From Sediminibacterium sp. Gen4 (lineage in GTDB: Bacteria; Bacteroidota; Bacteroidia; Chitinophagales; Chitinophagaceae): 64,000 bases of DNA. This document shows positions 17,613-26,891 of this stretch, piece after piece (within the stretch, counting starts at the first letter, position 1; every line of letters begins with the position of its first letter). Made by a program: the position numbers and the translations under genes. The notes under the pieces were generated by a model, which did no database searches, was not told the origin of the DNA, and saw only the letters and a list, made by a program, of their open reading frames with translations. The stretch covers positions 1 through 64,000 of the forward strand of contig JACBFI010000008.1 in the NCBI GenBank assembly GCA_013391385.1. Reading direction: 5' to 3'.

Positions 17613-19059
17613 ACTTATCCCCTTTCTTCGAAATCAGCATCAACCCTATAAAAGTAATGGCTCCATTGATGATCAGGAGTTCCAATCCAATTTCGAAAGA
17701 TCCGAATATTTGTTTTTGAAATTTATCCAACATCAGACAGATCAATGGAGATGCGATACAAATAATAGGCACCAGTTTATCATTCACTGAACGTTTCAAT
17801 AAAATACCGAAAGTAAAGAGACCTAATAATGGTCCATAAGTATAAGCAGCTACTTTTAGTATGACGCCAATCATACTGCTGCTATCAATCCATTTATACA
17901 CCATCACAAACAACAAGAATATTCCGGCAAATACCAGGTGTACCCTTTGTCTGATTTTTTTCTTTTGTACATCTGTCCAGTCTTCTCTTCTTTGTAATCC
18001 AATGATATCAATACAAAATGAAGAGGTCAATGCCGTGATGGCACCATCGGCACTGGGGAATAAGGCTGAGATCAGGGCTATGATGAATATCACAGATACC
18101 AAACTTGGCATATGGTTGAGTGCAATTGTAGGGAAGAGTTTATCTCCTGTTGCAGCTATTCCTTGTGCATCGGCATACAAGTGTAAGAGTCCACCAAGGA
18201 ATAAGAACAAACCGATGACCGCCAACATAATAAATCCTAAAGTCACTACATTCTTTTGTGAGTCTTTCAAAGTCTTCACAGAAATGTTTTTTTGCATCAT
18301 CTCTTGATCCATACCAGTCATGGTAATGGTTACAAAAGCACCTGCAAGAATTTGCTTCAGGAAAAAGAAACGACTTTCGGGTTCAGTGAAGAATATTTTT
18401 GAATAGCCTTTATCGCCCATGGCAGCAAAGCTTTCAGAGATACCCATATCCAGCTGACTCAAAATATACACTACGCAAATCACCAGTCCAATCAACATAC
18501 AGGAAGTCTGTAAGGTGTCGGTCCATACGATTGTTTTTACACCTCCTTCATACGTATACAATAAGATCATCGCCAGAATGATGAGGGTGGTTGCCCAGAA
18601 CGGTACGTGAAAACTTTCTAGAATTGCATCTTGTAAAATGCGCACTACTAAATACAGGCGTGCAGTGGCACCCAGTGTTCGGGATAAGATAAAAAACGAT
18701 GCGCCCGTTTTATAGGAATTCACTCCCAAGCGAGAGCTTAGATAGTTGTAGATGGAAGTGAGATTAAGTTTATAATACAATGGTAATAATACAAATGCTA
18801 TCACCATATAACCGATCAGGTAGCCCAGTGTGATCTGCATATATGCAAATGATTCTTTGGCCACAGCTCCGGGAACACTTACAAAAGTGACACCACTCAA
18901 TGAAGTACCGATCATACCAAATGCCACCAGCATCCAGTTACTATTTCTGTTACCGATAAAGAAAGAATCGTTGTTACTATTTCTTCCGGTATACCAGGCA
19001 ACTACCAATAAGATTAAAAAGTAAATGATGACAAATGAGAACAACAGGAGTGGGGACAT
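17611..19059 (-). CDS. Sodium:solute symporter (SSS family)
   Basis: A 482-residue inner-membrane transporter with about 13 hydrophobic segments. The N-terminus has the SSS hallmark FFIGNRNSNWMLVAFGMIGTS in a shorter form (NRNSNWMLVAFGMIG). Later segments such as MTGMDQEMMQKNIS and ALISALFPSADGAITALTSS are typical of the family. The solute is unknown; sugars, proline, pantothenate and sialic acid are all possible. The ATG at 19059 is chosen over the TTG at 19065. The C-terminal stop lies at the edge of a class C repeat. It is divergent from the LOG-family gene. Confidence 0.87.
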   Translation of the reverse strand: MSPLLLFSFVIIYFLILLVVAWYTGRNSNNDSFFIGNRNSNWMLVAFGMIGTSLSGVTFVSVPGAVAKESFAYMQITLGYLIGYMVIAFVLLPLYYKLNLTSIYNYLSSRLGVNSYKTGASFFILSRTLGATARLYLVVRILQDAILESFHVPFWATTLIILAMILLYTYEGGVKTIVWTDTLQTSCMLIGLVICVVYILSQLDMGISESFAAMGDKGYSKIFFTEPESRFFFLKQILAGAFVTITMTGMDQEMMQKNISVKTLKDSQKNVVTLGFIMLAVIGLFLFLGGLLHLYADAQGIAATGDKLFPTIALNHMPSLVSVIFIIALISALFPSADGAITALTSSFCIDIIGLQRREDWTDVQKKKIRQRVHLVFAGIFLLFVMVYKWIDSSSMIGVILKVAAYTYGPLLGLFTFGILLKRSVNDKLVPIICIASPLICLMLDKFQKQIFGSFEIGLELLIINGAITFIGLMLISKKGDK

Positions 19060-19218
19060 ATCCAAAGGGTTTATGGCGTTAATACGATCGTTCCCGATAA
19101 AGATAGGGGTTGTTTGCGTTTTATTGCAGGTTTTAGCTGGTAAAATTCATAAATAAAATACATCGTTCAATATTCTATAAACATATTCCTGCTTACATTG
19201 CGACGTAAATTCAAATAG

Positions 19219-19758
19219 ATGCAGGTAAAGCATGTTGCAGTTTTTTGCGGTTCAAAAAATGGAAATAATCCTCTTTTCGTAGCAGATGCTTCAAGATTGG
19301 GTAGGTCAATGGCTGAAAAGAAAATAACACTGATCTATGGTGGTGGTAATAAAGGATTGATGGGTGCTATTGCCAATGCAGTAATGGAACATGGAGGTAA
19401 AGCCATTGGTGTCATACCGGAAGTGTTATTGGAATGGGAACATCAACACGAAGGCATTACAGAATTACATGTGGTGAAGGATATGCATATCCGTAAAAAA
19501 ATGATGTATGAATTATGCGATGCTGCCATTGTATTACCTGGCGGTCATGGTACATTGGATGAACTGTTTGAAATGCTTACCTGGAATACTTTGAATATCC
19601 ACAATAAAAAAATTATCCTGCTGAATTCAGCAGGATATTATGAATCGTTGATTGATCATATTAAAAAAATGACCGAAGAAGGTTTTCTGTATGAAGACTG
19701 GCGGAAACGTTTGATTGTGGCCGACAGTGTAGATGAAGCGCTTACTTCTTTCGATTGA
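19219..19758 (+). CDS. TIGR00730/LOG family Rossmann-fold protein
   Basis: A 179-residue cytoplasmic protein of the LOG family, which includes cytokinin riboside monophosphate phosphoribohydrolases and bacterial nucleotide-cleaving homologues. The family motif PGGHGTLDELFEMLTW (with its catalytic Glu) is intact, as is the Arg of the MHIRKKMMYELCDAAIVL segment. In bacteria it probably hydrolyses AMP or related nucleotides to base and ribose phosphate, but the substrate is not certain. The 3' end overlaps the convergent outer-membrane protein gene by 17 bases. Confidence 0.88.
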   Translation: MQVKHVAVFCGSKNGNNPLFVADASRLGRSMAEKKITLIYGGGNKGLMGAIANAVMEHGGKAIGVIPEVLLEWEHQHEGITELHVVKDMHIRKKMMYELCDAAIVLPGGHGTLDELFEMLTWNTLNIHNKKIILLNSAGYYESLIDHIKKMTEEGFLYEDWRKRLIVADSVDEALTSFD

Positions 19759-20338
19759 GATACATACCAAATCCCGCTCTGAAAACAGGTAAAGGATCAT
19801 TGAACTGATCACGATAAGGGGAATTGATATTTTGTAACACATCAATCATCAGTGTTACATAAGAATATTGTGAGCCAACCATTCTGGAACCATAACCAAT
19901 ACCTACCAATAAACTTTCTGCACTGTAGTTGTATTTAAAAGTTTGTCCCGATATCACATTCTTTTGTGAGGAGTTGATCCAGTTGTATTCAGGTTGGACT
20001 TGCACATGTAGAAAATTCACCGGCCAAATACGTAGAAATGTACCTGCTCCATAATTAAAATTCCGAAAACGTGTATTACTGAAATCAGAAGCATTTTGTG
20101 AAAAATAATTCACGTTCAGTGCTACGCCTGCATCTAACCAGTTATTGAAACTGTATCCGATTTCCGGGTTGACACCTACATTAAAAAAACGATTGCCTAA
20201 AGAAAGATTGACTGCGGCACCCAAAAAAGTATTTTCTCTTTTAAACTTTCCTTTCTTTTCATCTGCTTCATTGTTTTGTGCCATAGAAGACAAGCAAAGA
20301 AGCAAACAGAGAGAGGTTAACAGTATACTGTTTTTCAT
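19742..20338 (-). CDS. Outer membrane beta-barrel protein
   Basis: A 198-residue predicted small porin-like barrel. The signal peptide (MKNSILLTSLCLLLCLSSMA) is followed by a charged stretch, then alternating aromatic and polar strands such as LDAGVALNVNYFSQNA and FLHVQVQPEYNWINSS. It ends in aromatic-rich strands. No family-specific motif was recognised, so a ligand or partner cannot be named. It sits between the LOG gene (convergent) and the GlcD-like oxidase (same strand, 30 bases upstream). Confidence 0.7.
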   Translation of the reverse strand: MKNSILLTSLCLLLCLSSMAQNNEADEKKGKFKRENTFLGAAVNLSLGNRFFNVGVNPEIGYSFNNWLDAGVALNVNYFSQNASDFSNTRFRNFNYGAGTFLRIWPVNFLHVQVQPEYNWINSSQKNVISGQTFKYNYSAESLLVGIGYGSRMVGSQYSYVTLMIDVLQNINSPYRDQFNDPLPVFRAGFGMYLNRKK

Positions 20339-20368
20339 AGTTGCAGGTGTTTCATCAAAAATACGTTA

Positions 20369-21790
20369 CTAGTTGAGGTCAAAAATCTTTCCGGCATTTA
20401 AAATATTGTTAGGATCAAATGCTTTTTTGATCTCTCTCATCAAATACATGTTGGCATCACGGAACACTGTAGATAGATATGGCTTTTGAATCAAACCAAT
20501 ACCATGTTCACCACTAATGGTTCCGCCTAATTTTTGTACCAGTTCGAATAAAGCCCGTAATGCTTGCGTCATTTCTTCATTACCATGACTATTCTTAATG
20601 GTAGGGTGATTGATCCTGATATGCAGATTACCATCACCGGCATGTCCATAACAAACAGCATGGAAGCCATATTGTTTACCCAATTCTTTTACTCCTTTGA
20701 TCAGAGCGGGTAATTCGGCACGAGGTACTACCGTATCTTCTTCGATGGTATAACCACTGGTTTTCACCGCTTCTGCTACACGGCGACGTAGTTTCCAGAG
20801 TTCTGCTTTTTGTTGTGCGTCATCTGCAAAGAATATCTCTCCGGCATCAAATTGCGTCAAGAGTTCTGCAATGGATTCCATCTCACTCATCAATACATCC
20901 ATATTGTTGCCATCTACTTCAATGATGAGATGTGCTGCAATAGAATCATCAACAGGAACAGCGGTACTGTCTACCATTTGACTCACAATCTTCAATGCAT
21001 CAATCTCTACCAATTCCAAAGCACTTGGTACAAAACCCGCTCGGAATATGGCACTTACGGCTTCACTTGCTTTTTCCAAAGAAGCGAATGGTACCAGCAT
21101 CAGCAGATCATATTTTGGGAAAGGAATCAGTTTCAACACGATTTTGGTGACAATACCCAATGTACCTTCACTACCCACCATTAACTGAGTAAGATTATAA
21201 CCTGTTGAATTTTTCAAAACATTGGCGCCTGTCCAAATGATTTCTCCATTGGGTAAAACCACTTCAAGATTCAATACATAATCTTTTACCACGCCATATT
21301 TTACAGCTTTTGGTCCACCACTATTTTCTGCGATATTTCCACCGATGAAACAACTCCCTCTACTACTGGGATCGGGAGGGTAGAATAAACCCTTTTCTTT
21401 TACAGCATTTTGTAATACTTCTGTAATCACACCGGGCTCAGTGATGACCTGTAGATTTCTTTCATCGATAGATAGAATACTGTTCATTCTTTCTGTCGAT
21501 AATAATACCCCACCCAAATGCGGTAACGCGCCACCACTTAGACCTGTACCTGCACCTCTTGGAGTTACAGGAATACGGTCTTGGTTGCAAATTTTCATGA
21601 TGGCGGCAATTTCTTCAGCCGTTCTAGGTTTCAATACGACTTCCGGTAGAAAGAGCAATTGCTCCGTTTCATCGTGCCCATAATGATTCAGATTTTCTTC
21701 ATCTGCTAACACATAAGCATCCCCAACAATAGATTTGAATTTTTCTACATGTGCGGTTGTAATCAATCCCTTTCCGGCTATAACCCCCAT
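20369..21790 (-). CDS. FAD-linked oxidase (GlcD-like)
   Basis: A 473-residue flavoprotein of the glycolate oxidase GlcD / D-lactate dehydrogenase group, which oxidises 2-hydroxy acids. The FAD_binding_4 domain covers about 30-180, with PRGAGTGLSGGALP and PPDPSSRGSCFIGGNIAENS. The FAD-oxidase C domain follows to the end, with HAVCYGHAGDGNLHIRINHP and ISGEHGIGLIQKPYL. A GTG 39 bases further upstream is in frame, but the ATG at 21790 is preferred. No GlcE or GlcF partner is next to it, so it probably works alone or with a distant iron-sulfur subunit. Confidence 0.9.
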   Translation of the reverse strand: MGVIAGKGLITTAHVEKFKSIVGDAYVLADEENLNHYGHDETEQLLFLPEVVLKPRTAEEIAAIMKICNQDRIPVTPRGAGTGLSGGALPHLGGVLLSTERMNSILSIDERNLQVITEPGVITEVLQNAVKEKGLFYPPDPSSRGSCFIGGNIAENSGGPKAVKYGVVKDYVLNLEVVLPNGEIIWTGANVLKNSTGYNLTQLMVGSEGTLGIVTKIVLKLIPFPKYDLLMLVPFASLEKASEAVSAIFRAGFVPSALELVEIDALKIVSQMVDSTAVPVDDSIAAHLIIEVDGNNMDVLMSEMESIAELLTQFDAGEIFFADDAQQKAELWKLRRRVAEAVKTSGYTIEEDTVVPRAELPALIKGVKELGKQYGFHAVCYGHAGDGNLHIRINHPTIKNSHGNEEMTQALRALFELVQKLGGTISGEHGIGLIQKPYLSTVFRDANMYLMREIKKAFDPNNILNAGKIFDLN

Positions 21791-21995
21791 ATCTGAATAA
21801 TTTTGGTAAAAATAATTCCTGTCAGGCACAAGTATGCAGGAATCTGCGCTTTTGCGCTGAATTTTTTATAAAAACTTCAAATTTTTCATCAAGAGCTCAT
21901 AAAATTCGCCAGAGTATGTTGGTTTTTTTGAATATCGTACAAGAATTTCCGCAAACGATTGATGAACTATAACGTGTAGATATTACATAAAAGAA

Positions 21996-22024
21996 TTGGT
22001 GAAATGATTAAACGGTTAATTTTG
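21996..22024 (+). promoter_or_regulatory. Promoter of pckA
   Basis: TTG (21996-21998), an 18-base spacer and TAATTTTG (22017-22024) match the Bacteroidota housekeeping promoter (TTG / TAnnTTTG). The start site would fall near 22031, giving a leader of about 20 bases. Nothing else was seen in the 260-base gap 21791-22050. Confidence 0.65.
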
Positions 22025-22050
22025 CCGAACTAACTAACGATTGTTCGTAT

Positions 22051-23655
22051 ATGACTGAATCTATGACCCAATTGAATCTGCAACAAATCACAGCATTAGG
22101 TTTAACCGGTACCCATCAGCTTCATTATCAATTAAGTCCGGAAGTATTGACTGAGCAAGCCGTATTGAGAAATCAGGGAACACTGAATGATACAGGTGCT
22201 CTCTGTATCAATACCGGAGAGTTCACCGGTCGTTCTCCTCAAGACAAATTCATTGTGAAGGACAGTATCACTGAAAATACCGTTCATTGGAACAATTTCA
22301 ACATTGCCATTGAAGAAAAATATTTTTTCCAGTTGAAAGAAAAAATGATGCAATATCTCAATGGTAAGGAAGAACTATGGGTTCGTGATGCTTATGCTTG
22401 TGCTGATCCTGCTTATCGCATGAATATCCGTGTGATCAATGAGAATCCATGGAGTAATTTATTTGCTTACAACATGTTCCTTCGTCCAACAGAACAGGAA
22501 CTGGAAAATTTTCAACCTGAATGGCACATCATTCAGGCACCTGGCTTCAAAGCCGATCCTGCAGTAGACGGAACACGCCAACATAATTTTGCGGTTGTTT
22601 CATTTACACACAAAACCATTCTGATTGGTGGCACTGGCTACACCGGTGAAATGAAGAAGGGCATTTTTACCATCTTGAATTATGTATTACCCCATCAGAA
22701 AAATGTGTTGAGCATGCATTGCAGTGCCAATATGGGTAAGGATGGTGATGTAGCTATTTTCTTTGGTTTAAGTGGAACCGGAAAAACGACCTTGAGTGCA
22801 GATCCTAATCGTAAACTGATTGGTGATGATGAACATGGTTGGACTGCCAACAGCGTTTTCAATTTTGAAGGCGGTTGTTATGCAAAGACCATTGACCTAA
22901 GTGAAGAAAAAGAACCGGAGATTTATCATGCGATTCGTCCGGGTGCATTGGTAGAGAATGTTGGTTTTGAAAATGGCACCAATAAAATTGATTTTGCGAG
23001 TAAAAAAATTACAGAAAATACACGTGTAAGTTATCCGCTTCATTTTATCAGCAATGCTGCTGAACCCAGCATTGGAGGGTTACCTAAAAATATCTTCTTC
23101 CTGACTTGTGATGCTTATGGTGTTTTACCTCCGATCAGTAAATTAACGCCGGGACAGGCAATGTATCAATTCATCAGTGGATACACAGCCAAAGTTGCAG
23201 GAACGGAAGCCGGAGTTACTGAACCTAAGTCTACTTTCAGTGCATGTTTCGGCGCACCTTTCTTGCCTTTACATCCTGGTAAATATGCTGAGATGTTGGG
23301 TAACAAAATGAGAGAACATGAAGTGAATGTTTGGATGATCAATACCGGATGGAGTGGTGGTTCTTACGGCGTTGGTAGCAGAATGAAACTCAGCTATACC
23401 AGGGCTATGATTACAGCAGCTTTGAATGGTGATTTAGATCATGTTCAATTTGAAGCACATCCAGTTTTTGGTATGATGATGCCTGTAAGCTGTCCGAACG
23501 TGCCTTCAGAAATGTTGAATCCACGTAATACCTGGGCTGACGCCAATGCCTATGATGCAAAAGCAAAAGACCTGGCACAACAATTCATCAATAATTTCTC
23601 TAAATATGCAGCCGGTGTAAGCGATGAAATTTTACAAGCAGCCCCTCATGCTTAA
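22051..23655 (+). CDS. pckA: ATP-dependent phosphoenolpyruvate carboxykinase
   Basis: The 534-residue gluconeogenic enzyme that converts oxaloacetate and ATP to PEP and CO2. The family signatures are present: FTGRSPQDKF in the N-terminal domain, and the nucleotide-binding P-loop GLSGTGKTTLS starting at residue 239. The following LIGDDEHGW supplies metal ligands. Length is normal for the ATP-using class. It has its own promoter and stands alone, convergent with the DUF2490 gene; a class C hairpin lies between. Confidence 0.97.
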   Translation: MTESMTQLNLQQITALGLTGTHQLHYQLSPEVLTEQAVLRNQGTLNDTGALCINTGEFTGRSPQDKFIVKDSITENTVHWNNFNIAIEEKYFFQLKEKMMQYLNGKEELWVRDAYACADPAYRMNIRVINENPWSNLFAYNMFLRPTEQELENFQPEWHIIQAPGFKADPAVDGTRQHNFAVVSFTHKTILIGGTGYTGEMKKGIFTILNYVLPHQKNVLSMHCSANMGKDGDVAIFFGLSGTGKTTLSADPNRKLIGDDEHGWTANSVFNFEGGCYAKTIDLSEEKEPEIYHAIRPGALVENVGFENGTNKIDFASKKITENTRVSYPLHFISNAAEPSIGGLPKNIFFLTCDAYGVLPPISKLTPGQAMYQFISGYTAKVAGTEAGVTEPKSTFSACFGAPFLPLHPGKYAEMLGNKMREHEVNVWMINTGWSGGSYGVGSRMKLSYTRAMITAALNGDLDHVQFEAHPVFGMMMPVSCPNVPSEMLNPRNTWADANAYDAKAKDLAQQFINNFSKYAAGVSDEILQAAPHA

Positions 23656-23754
23656 CTGCTGAAGGGTACTCTATAAAGATACTAAACTCGGTCTCTTCGA
23701 TTGCTTTGTCTGTTTGAGTGAAATCCCGTCCTCGTGGCGGGATTTCTGTTTTGG

Positions 23755-23874
23755 TCGATGGTCCATAGTCCATAGCCCATGGAGGATATCATATAGATCA
23801 TAGTTTCTTGCGCATAATCTTAAAACTATACGCAATAAACTATATGCCATGGACCATGGACTATGGTCTATGTT
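23755..23874. repeat. Word-repeat hairpin element, class C (CCATAGTCC)
   Basis: Left words ATGGTCCATAGTCCATAGCCCATGG face right words CCATGGACCATGGACTATGG as an imperfect inverted repeat between convergent genes. The right arm continues into the last codons and TAG stop of the DUF2490 gene (23861-23863). No gene lies between 23656 and 23860. Confidence 0.75.
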
Positions 23875-24550
23875 CTCTCCGATGTAACTCAAAATAATAC
23901 CCGATCTGAATAAAGTCCCTACCTGTTTCATCGTTGATTTTGTAATCAAACTGGTGAAGGAATCCTAATTGAAGTGTTGTTGTTGCAGAAGTTTTGTATT
24001 GAAGACCTAGCGCCATTCTGTTTCTCTCAAAAAAAGGTTCTCCATCTGTGAGGAAGATTTCATTATTGAAATATACTTGCCATGGTTTTGTTTGTGATGT
24101 TGATGAACCGAAAGGATAGGAGACACCGAATCTATACCTGAATCTATTGCGATAACCATTCGAAGTGAATCGTAACTCTGCACGATAGCGTTGCTCTATT
24201 TTAAAATTCCCTAATGATTGTGTCAATAATACCTGTGGCCAAATTCTGAATTCGTCATTGTTCTTTGGTTTCACAAAATTACCACCCTCTTTATAGGTTT
24301 GATAAGACCCCGCGGCTAATGACAACATTAAATTATTATTCGCTTTGTAATTAACTCCTCCTTTGTACTCATAATAATGAAACTGATTGTACAATTTCAG
24401 AGAACGAATCTGACCTTCACCAAATACACTCCATTTTTGATTAATACTATAACGGAGGTTCAAGATATTCCAAGTGCCGATATCAAGCCCCTGTGCTTTG
24501 AGAACTAACGATGTAACAAAAAGTACTAAAACAAGGAATAGTTTTTTCAT
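23861..24550 (-). CDS. DUF2490 outer membrane protein
   Basis: A 229-residue predicted outer-membrane beta-barrel. The signal peptide is MKKLFLVLVLFVTSLVLKAQ. Alternating strands follow with typical DUF2490 features (WTILNLRYSINQKW-like start, FKIEQRYRAELRF, NRFRYRFGVSYPF, NNEIFL) and a final FDYKINDETGRDFIQIGYYF. The function is unknown. The frame also opens to 24562 but the ATG at 24550 is used. The last residues (about HRREHRP) and the stop codon come from the class C repeat, beyond the normal final beta strand, so the C-terminus may have been altered by the repeat. Confidence 0.78.
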   Translation of the reverse strand: MKKLFLVLVLFVTSLVLKAQGLDIGTWNILNLRYSINQKWSVFGEGQIRSLKLYNQFHYYEYKGGVNYKANNNLMLSLAAGSYQTYKEGGNFVKPKNNDEFRIWPQVLLTQSLGNFKIEQRYRAELRFTSNGYRNRFRYRFGVSYPFGSSTSQTKPWQVYFNNEIFLTDGEPFFERNRMALGLQYKTSATTTLQLGFLHQFDYKINDETGRDFIQIGYYFELHRREHRP

Positions 24551-24595
24551 GTCAATACTCACAAAATTATTAGTAAATCACCTTACAACTCACCT

Positions 24596-24636
24596 AGTGT
24601 AACTCCGTGTTCAACTCTGCGTAACACTGTGGTTAT
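24596..24636. repeat. Class E word repeat (single arm)
   Basis: GTGTAACTCCGTG, TCAACTCTGCG and TAACACTGTGG repeat one word with changes, as in the terminator at 9999-10072. It lies between two minus-strand genes. Confidence 0.5.
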
Positions 24637-24643
24637 ACCAATA

Positions 24644-25921
24644 CTATTTTTTGAATTCAATGACATACTCAGACATATACTTCCCTAAATCCGAGTACTT
24701 AAAAAATAAACGAGCTTTTTTCCCCAAACGCATGCTGGTTCGTTTTGCTGCAATATCCTCAGGGGTATTCAAAGGTTGTAAGGAAGGATACCACAATACA
24801 TGTCCGGGTTTCTGCAATAATAATTGTGGGGTACTCCATTGTTGTGAATGATCATCTTTACCTAGGTCTTTGTGTGGATTGAATGAGATATAGAGTTTAT
24901 CACCCACCCATGATTGTCCTTCTACACGTCCCATTAACATCACCCAACACTCCAAGTATTCATTCCAGCTAACAGAGGGTCCCCAGTGAAAGCCACCTTT
25001 AGGCGATGAAGCGGCGCCTCCTCCTTTTTCTATCGGTATCTGAAGTGATGCGATGGGTTTGCCTGTTCCATCCCAAGGAGCATGGAAGCCTTTGCCATCC
25101 CAACGTTTCGCTTTTCCTTGTGGATGATCTAAATCCGTTAAAGCGATTTTCGCAATACTGATACATTGTCCACCCCATTCTTGTTTTGCATCATAGCTGA
25201 GTGAATCATAACTATCCGGATAACCATATTCACCATAAAACAAATAGAGATCATTACCCACAGCTACCGCTGAAGGATCGCCTACACCACCTGCAAAGGT
25301 TTTTGAAGTATTGTGTGGTTTCAGGATCATGCGTGGTTGTTTATCTTCCAGAAACAATCCCTTATTCTCCCAACTCCATCCACCATTGGTAGATTTCATG
25401 ATACCAATTCTACAAACAGCAGCAGGGGTGATTCTTTCTGTTAATCCTAATGGCCATTTATGATCTATATATCCTTCTTTTGTTGTACTGTCATAGGGTA
25501 ATGTTTCCGGATAATTTTCATTGTGATAAACAGCATACAATGTTTTACCGGTTTTGTCTTTTGTATCCTGATACACGGTTTCAAACCAAACAGCACCATG
25601 TAATCCGGGTTTCCCTTTGGCTGCATTTAAGGGCATTGTAGGGGCTATGTAAGCAGATGCCGGACTTGCGAACACTTCATCTGCATTTTTTCCTGAAGCA
25701 AATTTTAAATCATGTGCTTCACCCCAAACCGGGTCTTCACCATATTTACCGGGAAAGATGCGGAGTGTATCGCCTATCCAAGCCTCAGCCATATTACAAT
25801 CCACAAAATTGTTGAAGTGAAATGTGTCAGTGGCAGTCAATGTAAACTCAGGAAGTTTCGTGGAGGTTGATTGACAAGAGATGAGGAGCAAAAAAGGAAG
25901 TAGGCGTTTCATCTTTCTCAT
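24644..25921 (-). CDS. Propeller-fold lipoprotein, GH43-like
   Basis: A 425-residue predicted lipoprotein with lipobox LLISC near residue 16. The mature part has repeated beta blades with GDPSAVAVGNDLYLFYGEYG, NYPETLPYDSTTKEGY and FHWGPSVSWNEYLECWVMLM in shorter form, resembling a five-bladed propeller of the GH43/DUF4185 type. Conserved Asp and Glu residues are present, but a catalytic set cannot be assigned with certainty. It may bind or cleave a carbohydrate outside the cytoplasm. Two ATG starts (25921 and 25912) both give a good signal peptide. Confidence 0.6.
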   Translation of the reverse strand: MRKMKRLLPFLLLISCQSTSTKLPEFTLTATDTFHFNNFVDCNMAEAWIGDTLRIFPGKYGEDPVWGEAHDLKFASGKNADEVFASPASAYIAPTMPLNAAKGKPGLHGAVWFETVYQDTKDKTGKTLYAVYHNENYPETLPYDSTTKEGYIDHKWPLGLTERITPAAVCRIGIMKSTNGGWSWENKGLFLEDKQPRMILKPHNTSKTFAGGVGDPSAVAVGNDLYLFYGEYGYPDSYDSLSYDAKQEWGGQCISIAKIALTDLDHPQGKAKRWDGKGFHAPWDGTGKPIASLQIPIEKGGGAASSPKGGFHWGPSVSWNEYLECWVMLMGRVEGQSWVGDKLYISFNPHKDLGKDDHSQQWSTPQLLLQKPGHVLWYPSLQPLNTPEDIAAKRTSMRLGKKARLFFKYSDLGKYMSEYVIEFKK

Positions 25922-25946
25922 TTTGCTTCCTAAGTTATTTATTTAT

Positions 25947-26007
25947 TGCCACTGAAAGCACAGAAATACACAGAATCATTCAGTGGATTTCTGTGCTTTC
26001 AGTGGCA
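25947..26007. repeat. Perfect 21-base inverted repeat
   Basis: Bases 25947-25967 (TGCCACTGAAAGCACAG...) are exactly complementary to 25987-26007 around a 19-base loop that itself contains ACACAGAAT and CAGTGG words. It is upstream of the lipoprotein gene and could be a terminator of the kinase gene or a class E relative. Confidence 0.75.
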
Positions 26008-26040
26008 TTTTTAATAACCAAAGTACAGTATCCCGCAAAA

Positions 26041-26085
26041 GAAAAAGCCACAGATATATTTGCAGGGGCAAGCGTATCTGTGGCT
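26041..26085 (-). terminator. Intrinsic terminator of the kinase gene
   Basis: AGCCACAGATA (26046-26056) pairs perfectly with TATCTGTGGCT (26075-26085). On the minus strand the stem is followed by TTTTTC, and it lies about 20 bases beyond the kinase stop. Confidence 0.7.
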
Positions 26086-26104
26086 GTATGAAAAAGGGTA
26101 GCTT

Positions 26105-26740
26105 TTAAAATAAACCAAATAGCATACCATCTACTTTGCTAATGATCTCTCCAAAATGCTCCTCACTTTCTGCGAATTTATTTTTGTCGCAATCAATTAC
26201 CAGCAATTGACCTTCTTTATAACCATCAATCCATTTATTATAATACTCATTCAATCGTTTCAAATAATCCAAACGAATATTCTCTTCATATTCTCTCCCT
26301 CTTTTTTGGATTTGTGCTACTAGTGTAGGTACGGATGCTTTCAAATAGATCAAAAGATCCGGAGGTTGTACCATGGTTTTTAAGGTCTGAAAGAATTGAT
26401 AATAATTATCAAAATCGCGTTTGCTCATCAGTCCCATCTCATGCAGATTGGGAGCAAAGATGTTGGCATCTTCATAAATGGTTCTGTCTTGTATGACAGT
26501 TTCAGTCCCATGATGAATATCCAAAAGTTGATTCAATCGGCTATTCAAAAAATAGATCTGCAGATTGAAGCTCCAGCGAGGCATATCCTCATAAAAATCC
26601 ATCAGATAAGGGTTGTGATCAACATCTTCAAACTGAGGAATCCAGCGGTAGTGCTTACTCAACATCTCCGTAAGCGTCGTTTTACCCGCACCGATATTTC
26701 CGGCTACGGCTACATGTTTTGGTTTCTTAGGTTTCGCCAT
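26105..26740 (-). CDS. Deoxynucleoside kinase (dNK1)
   Basis: A 211-residue kinase of the dCK/dGK family that phosphorylates deoxynucleosides in salvage. It has the P-loop GNIGAGKTTLTEML near residues 14-28, the catalytic-acid region DVDHNPYLMDFY, the QDRTIYEDANIF motif (the DRS-like site) and the lid KRGREYEENIRLDY. Purine deoxynucleosides are a likely substrate, but specificity is not readable from motifs. A second member of the family lies at 43105-43737. Confidence 0.88.
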   Translation of the reverse strand: MAKPKKPKHVAVAGNIGAGKTTLTEMLSKHYRWIPQFEDVDHNPYLMDFYEDMPRWSFNLQIYFLNSRLNQLLDIHHGTETVIQDRTIYEDANIFAPNLHEMGLMSKRDFDNYYQFFQTLKTMVQPPDLLIYLKASVPTLVAQIQKRGREYEENIRLDYLKRLNEYYNKWIDGYKEGQLLVIDCDKNKFAESEEHFGEIISKVDGMLFGLF

Positions 26741-26789
26741 AAAAATGAAAATACGAAAGTTGGGAGAATTGGGAGGAGAATTTTGGTGT

Positions 26790-26887
26790 GAGCTTATAGC
26801 TTATGGCAAATAGGTCATAGTAGCACCCAAAAAACACCATCATAACTCATAATTTACTATTCGCCATGATCTATATGCCATATGCTA
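26790..26887. repeat. Word-repeat element, class C variant
   Basis: Left TATAGCTTATGGCAAATAGG and right CTATTCGCCATGATC, CATATGCTAGAG reiterate the CATAGC/CTATGG words with many mismatches. It is the decayed member of the class and lies between the kinase start and the trpS stop. Confidence 0.45.
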
Positions 26888-26891
26888 GAGA

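Noticed and set aside
23671-23949. Minus-strand reading frame across the class C element
   Set aside because: Its codons come mostly from repeat words and the overlapping DUF2490 gene, with no protein-like features.
26741-26891. A small gene between the kinase and trpS
   Set aside because: The interval is a degenerate class C repeat with no plausible open frame.
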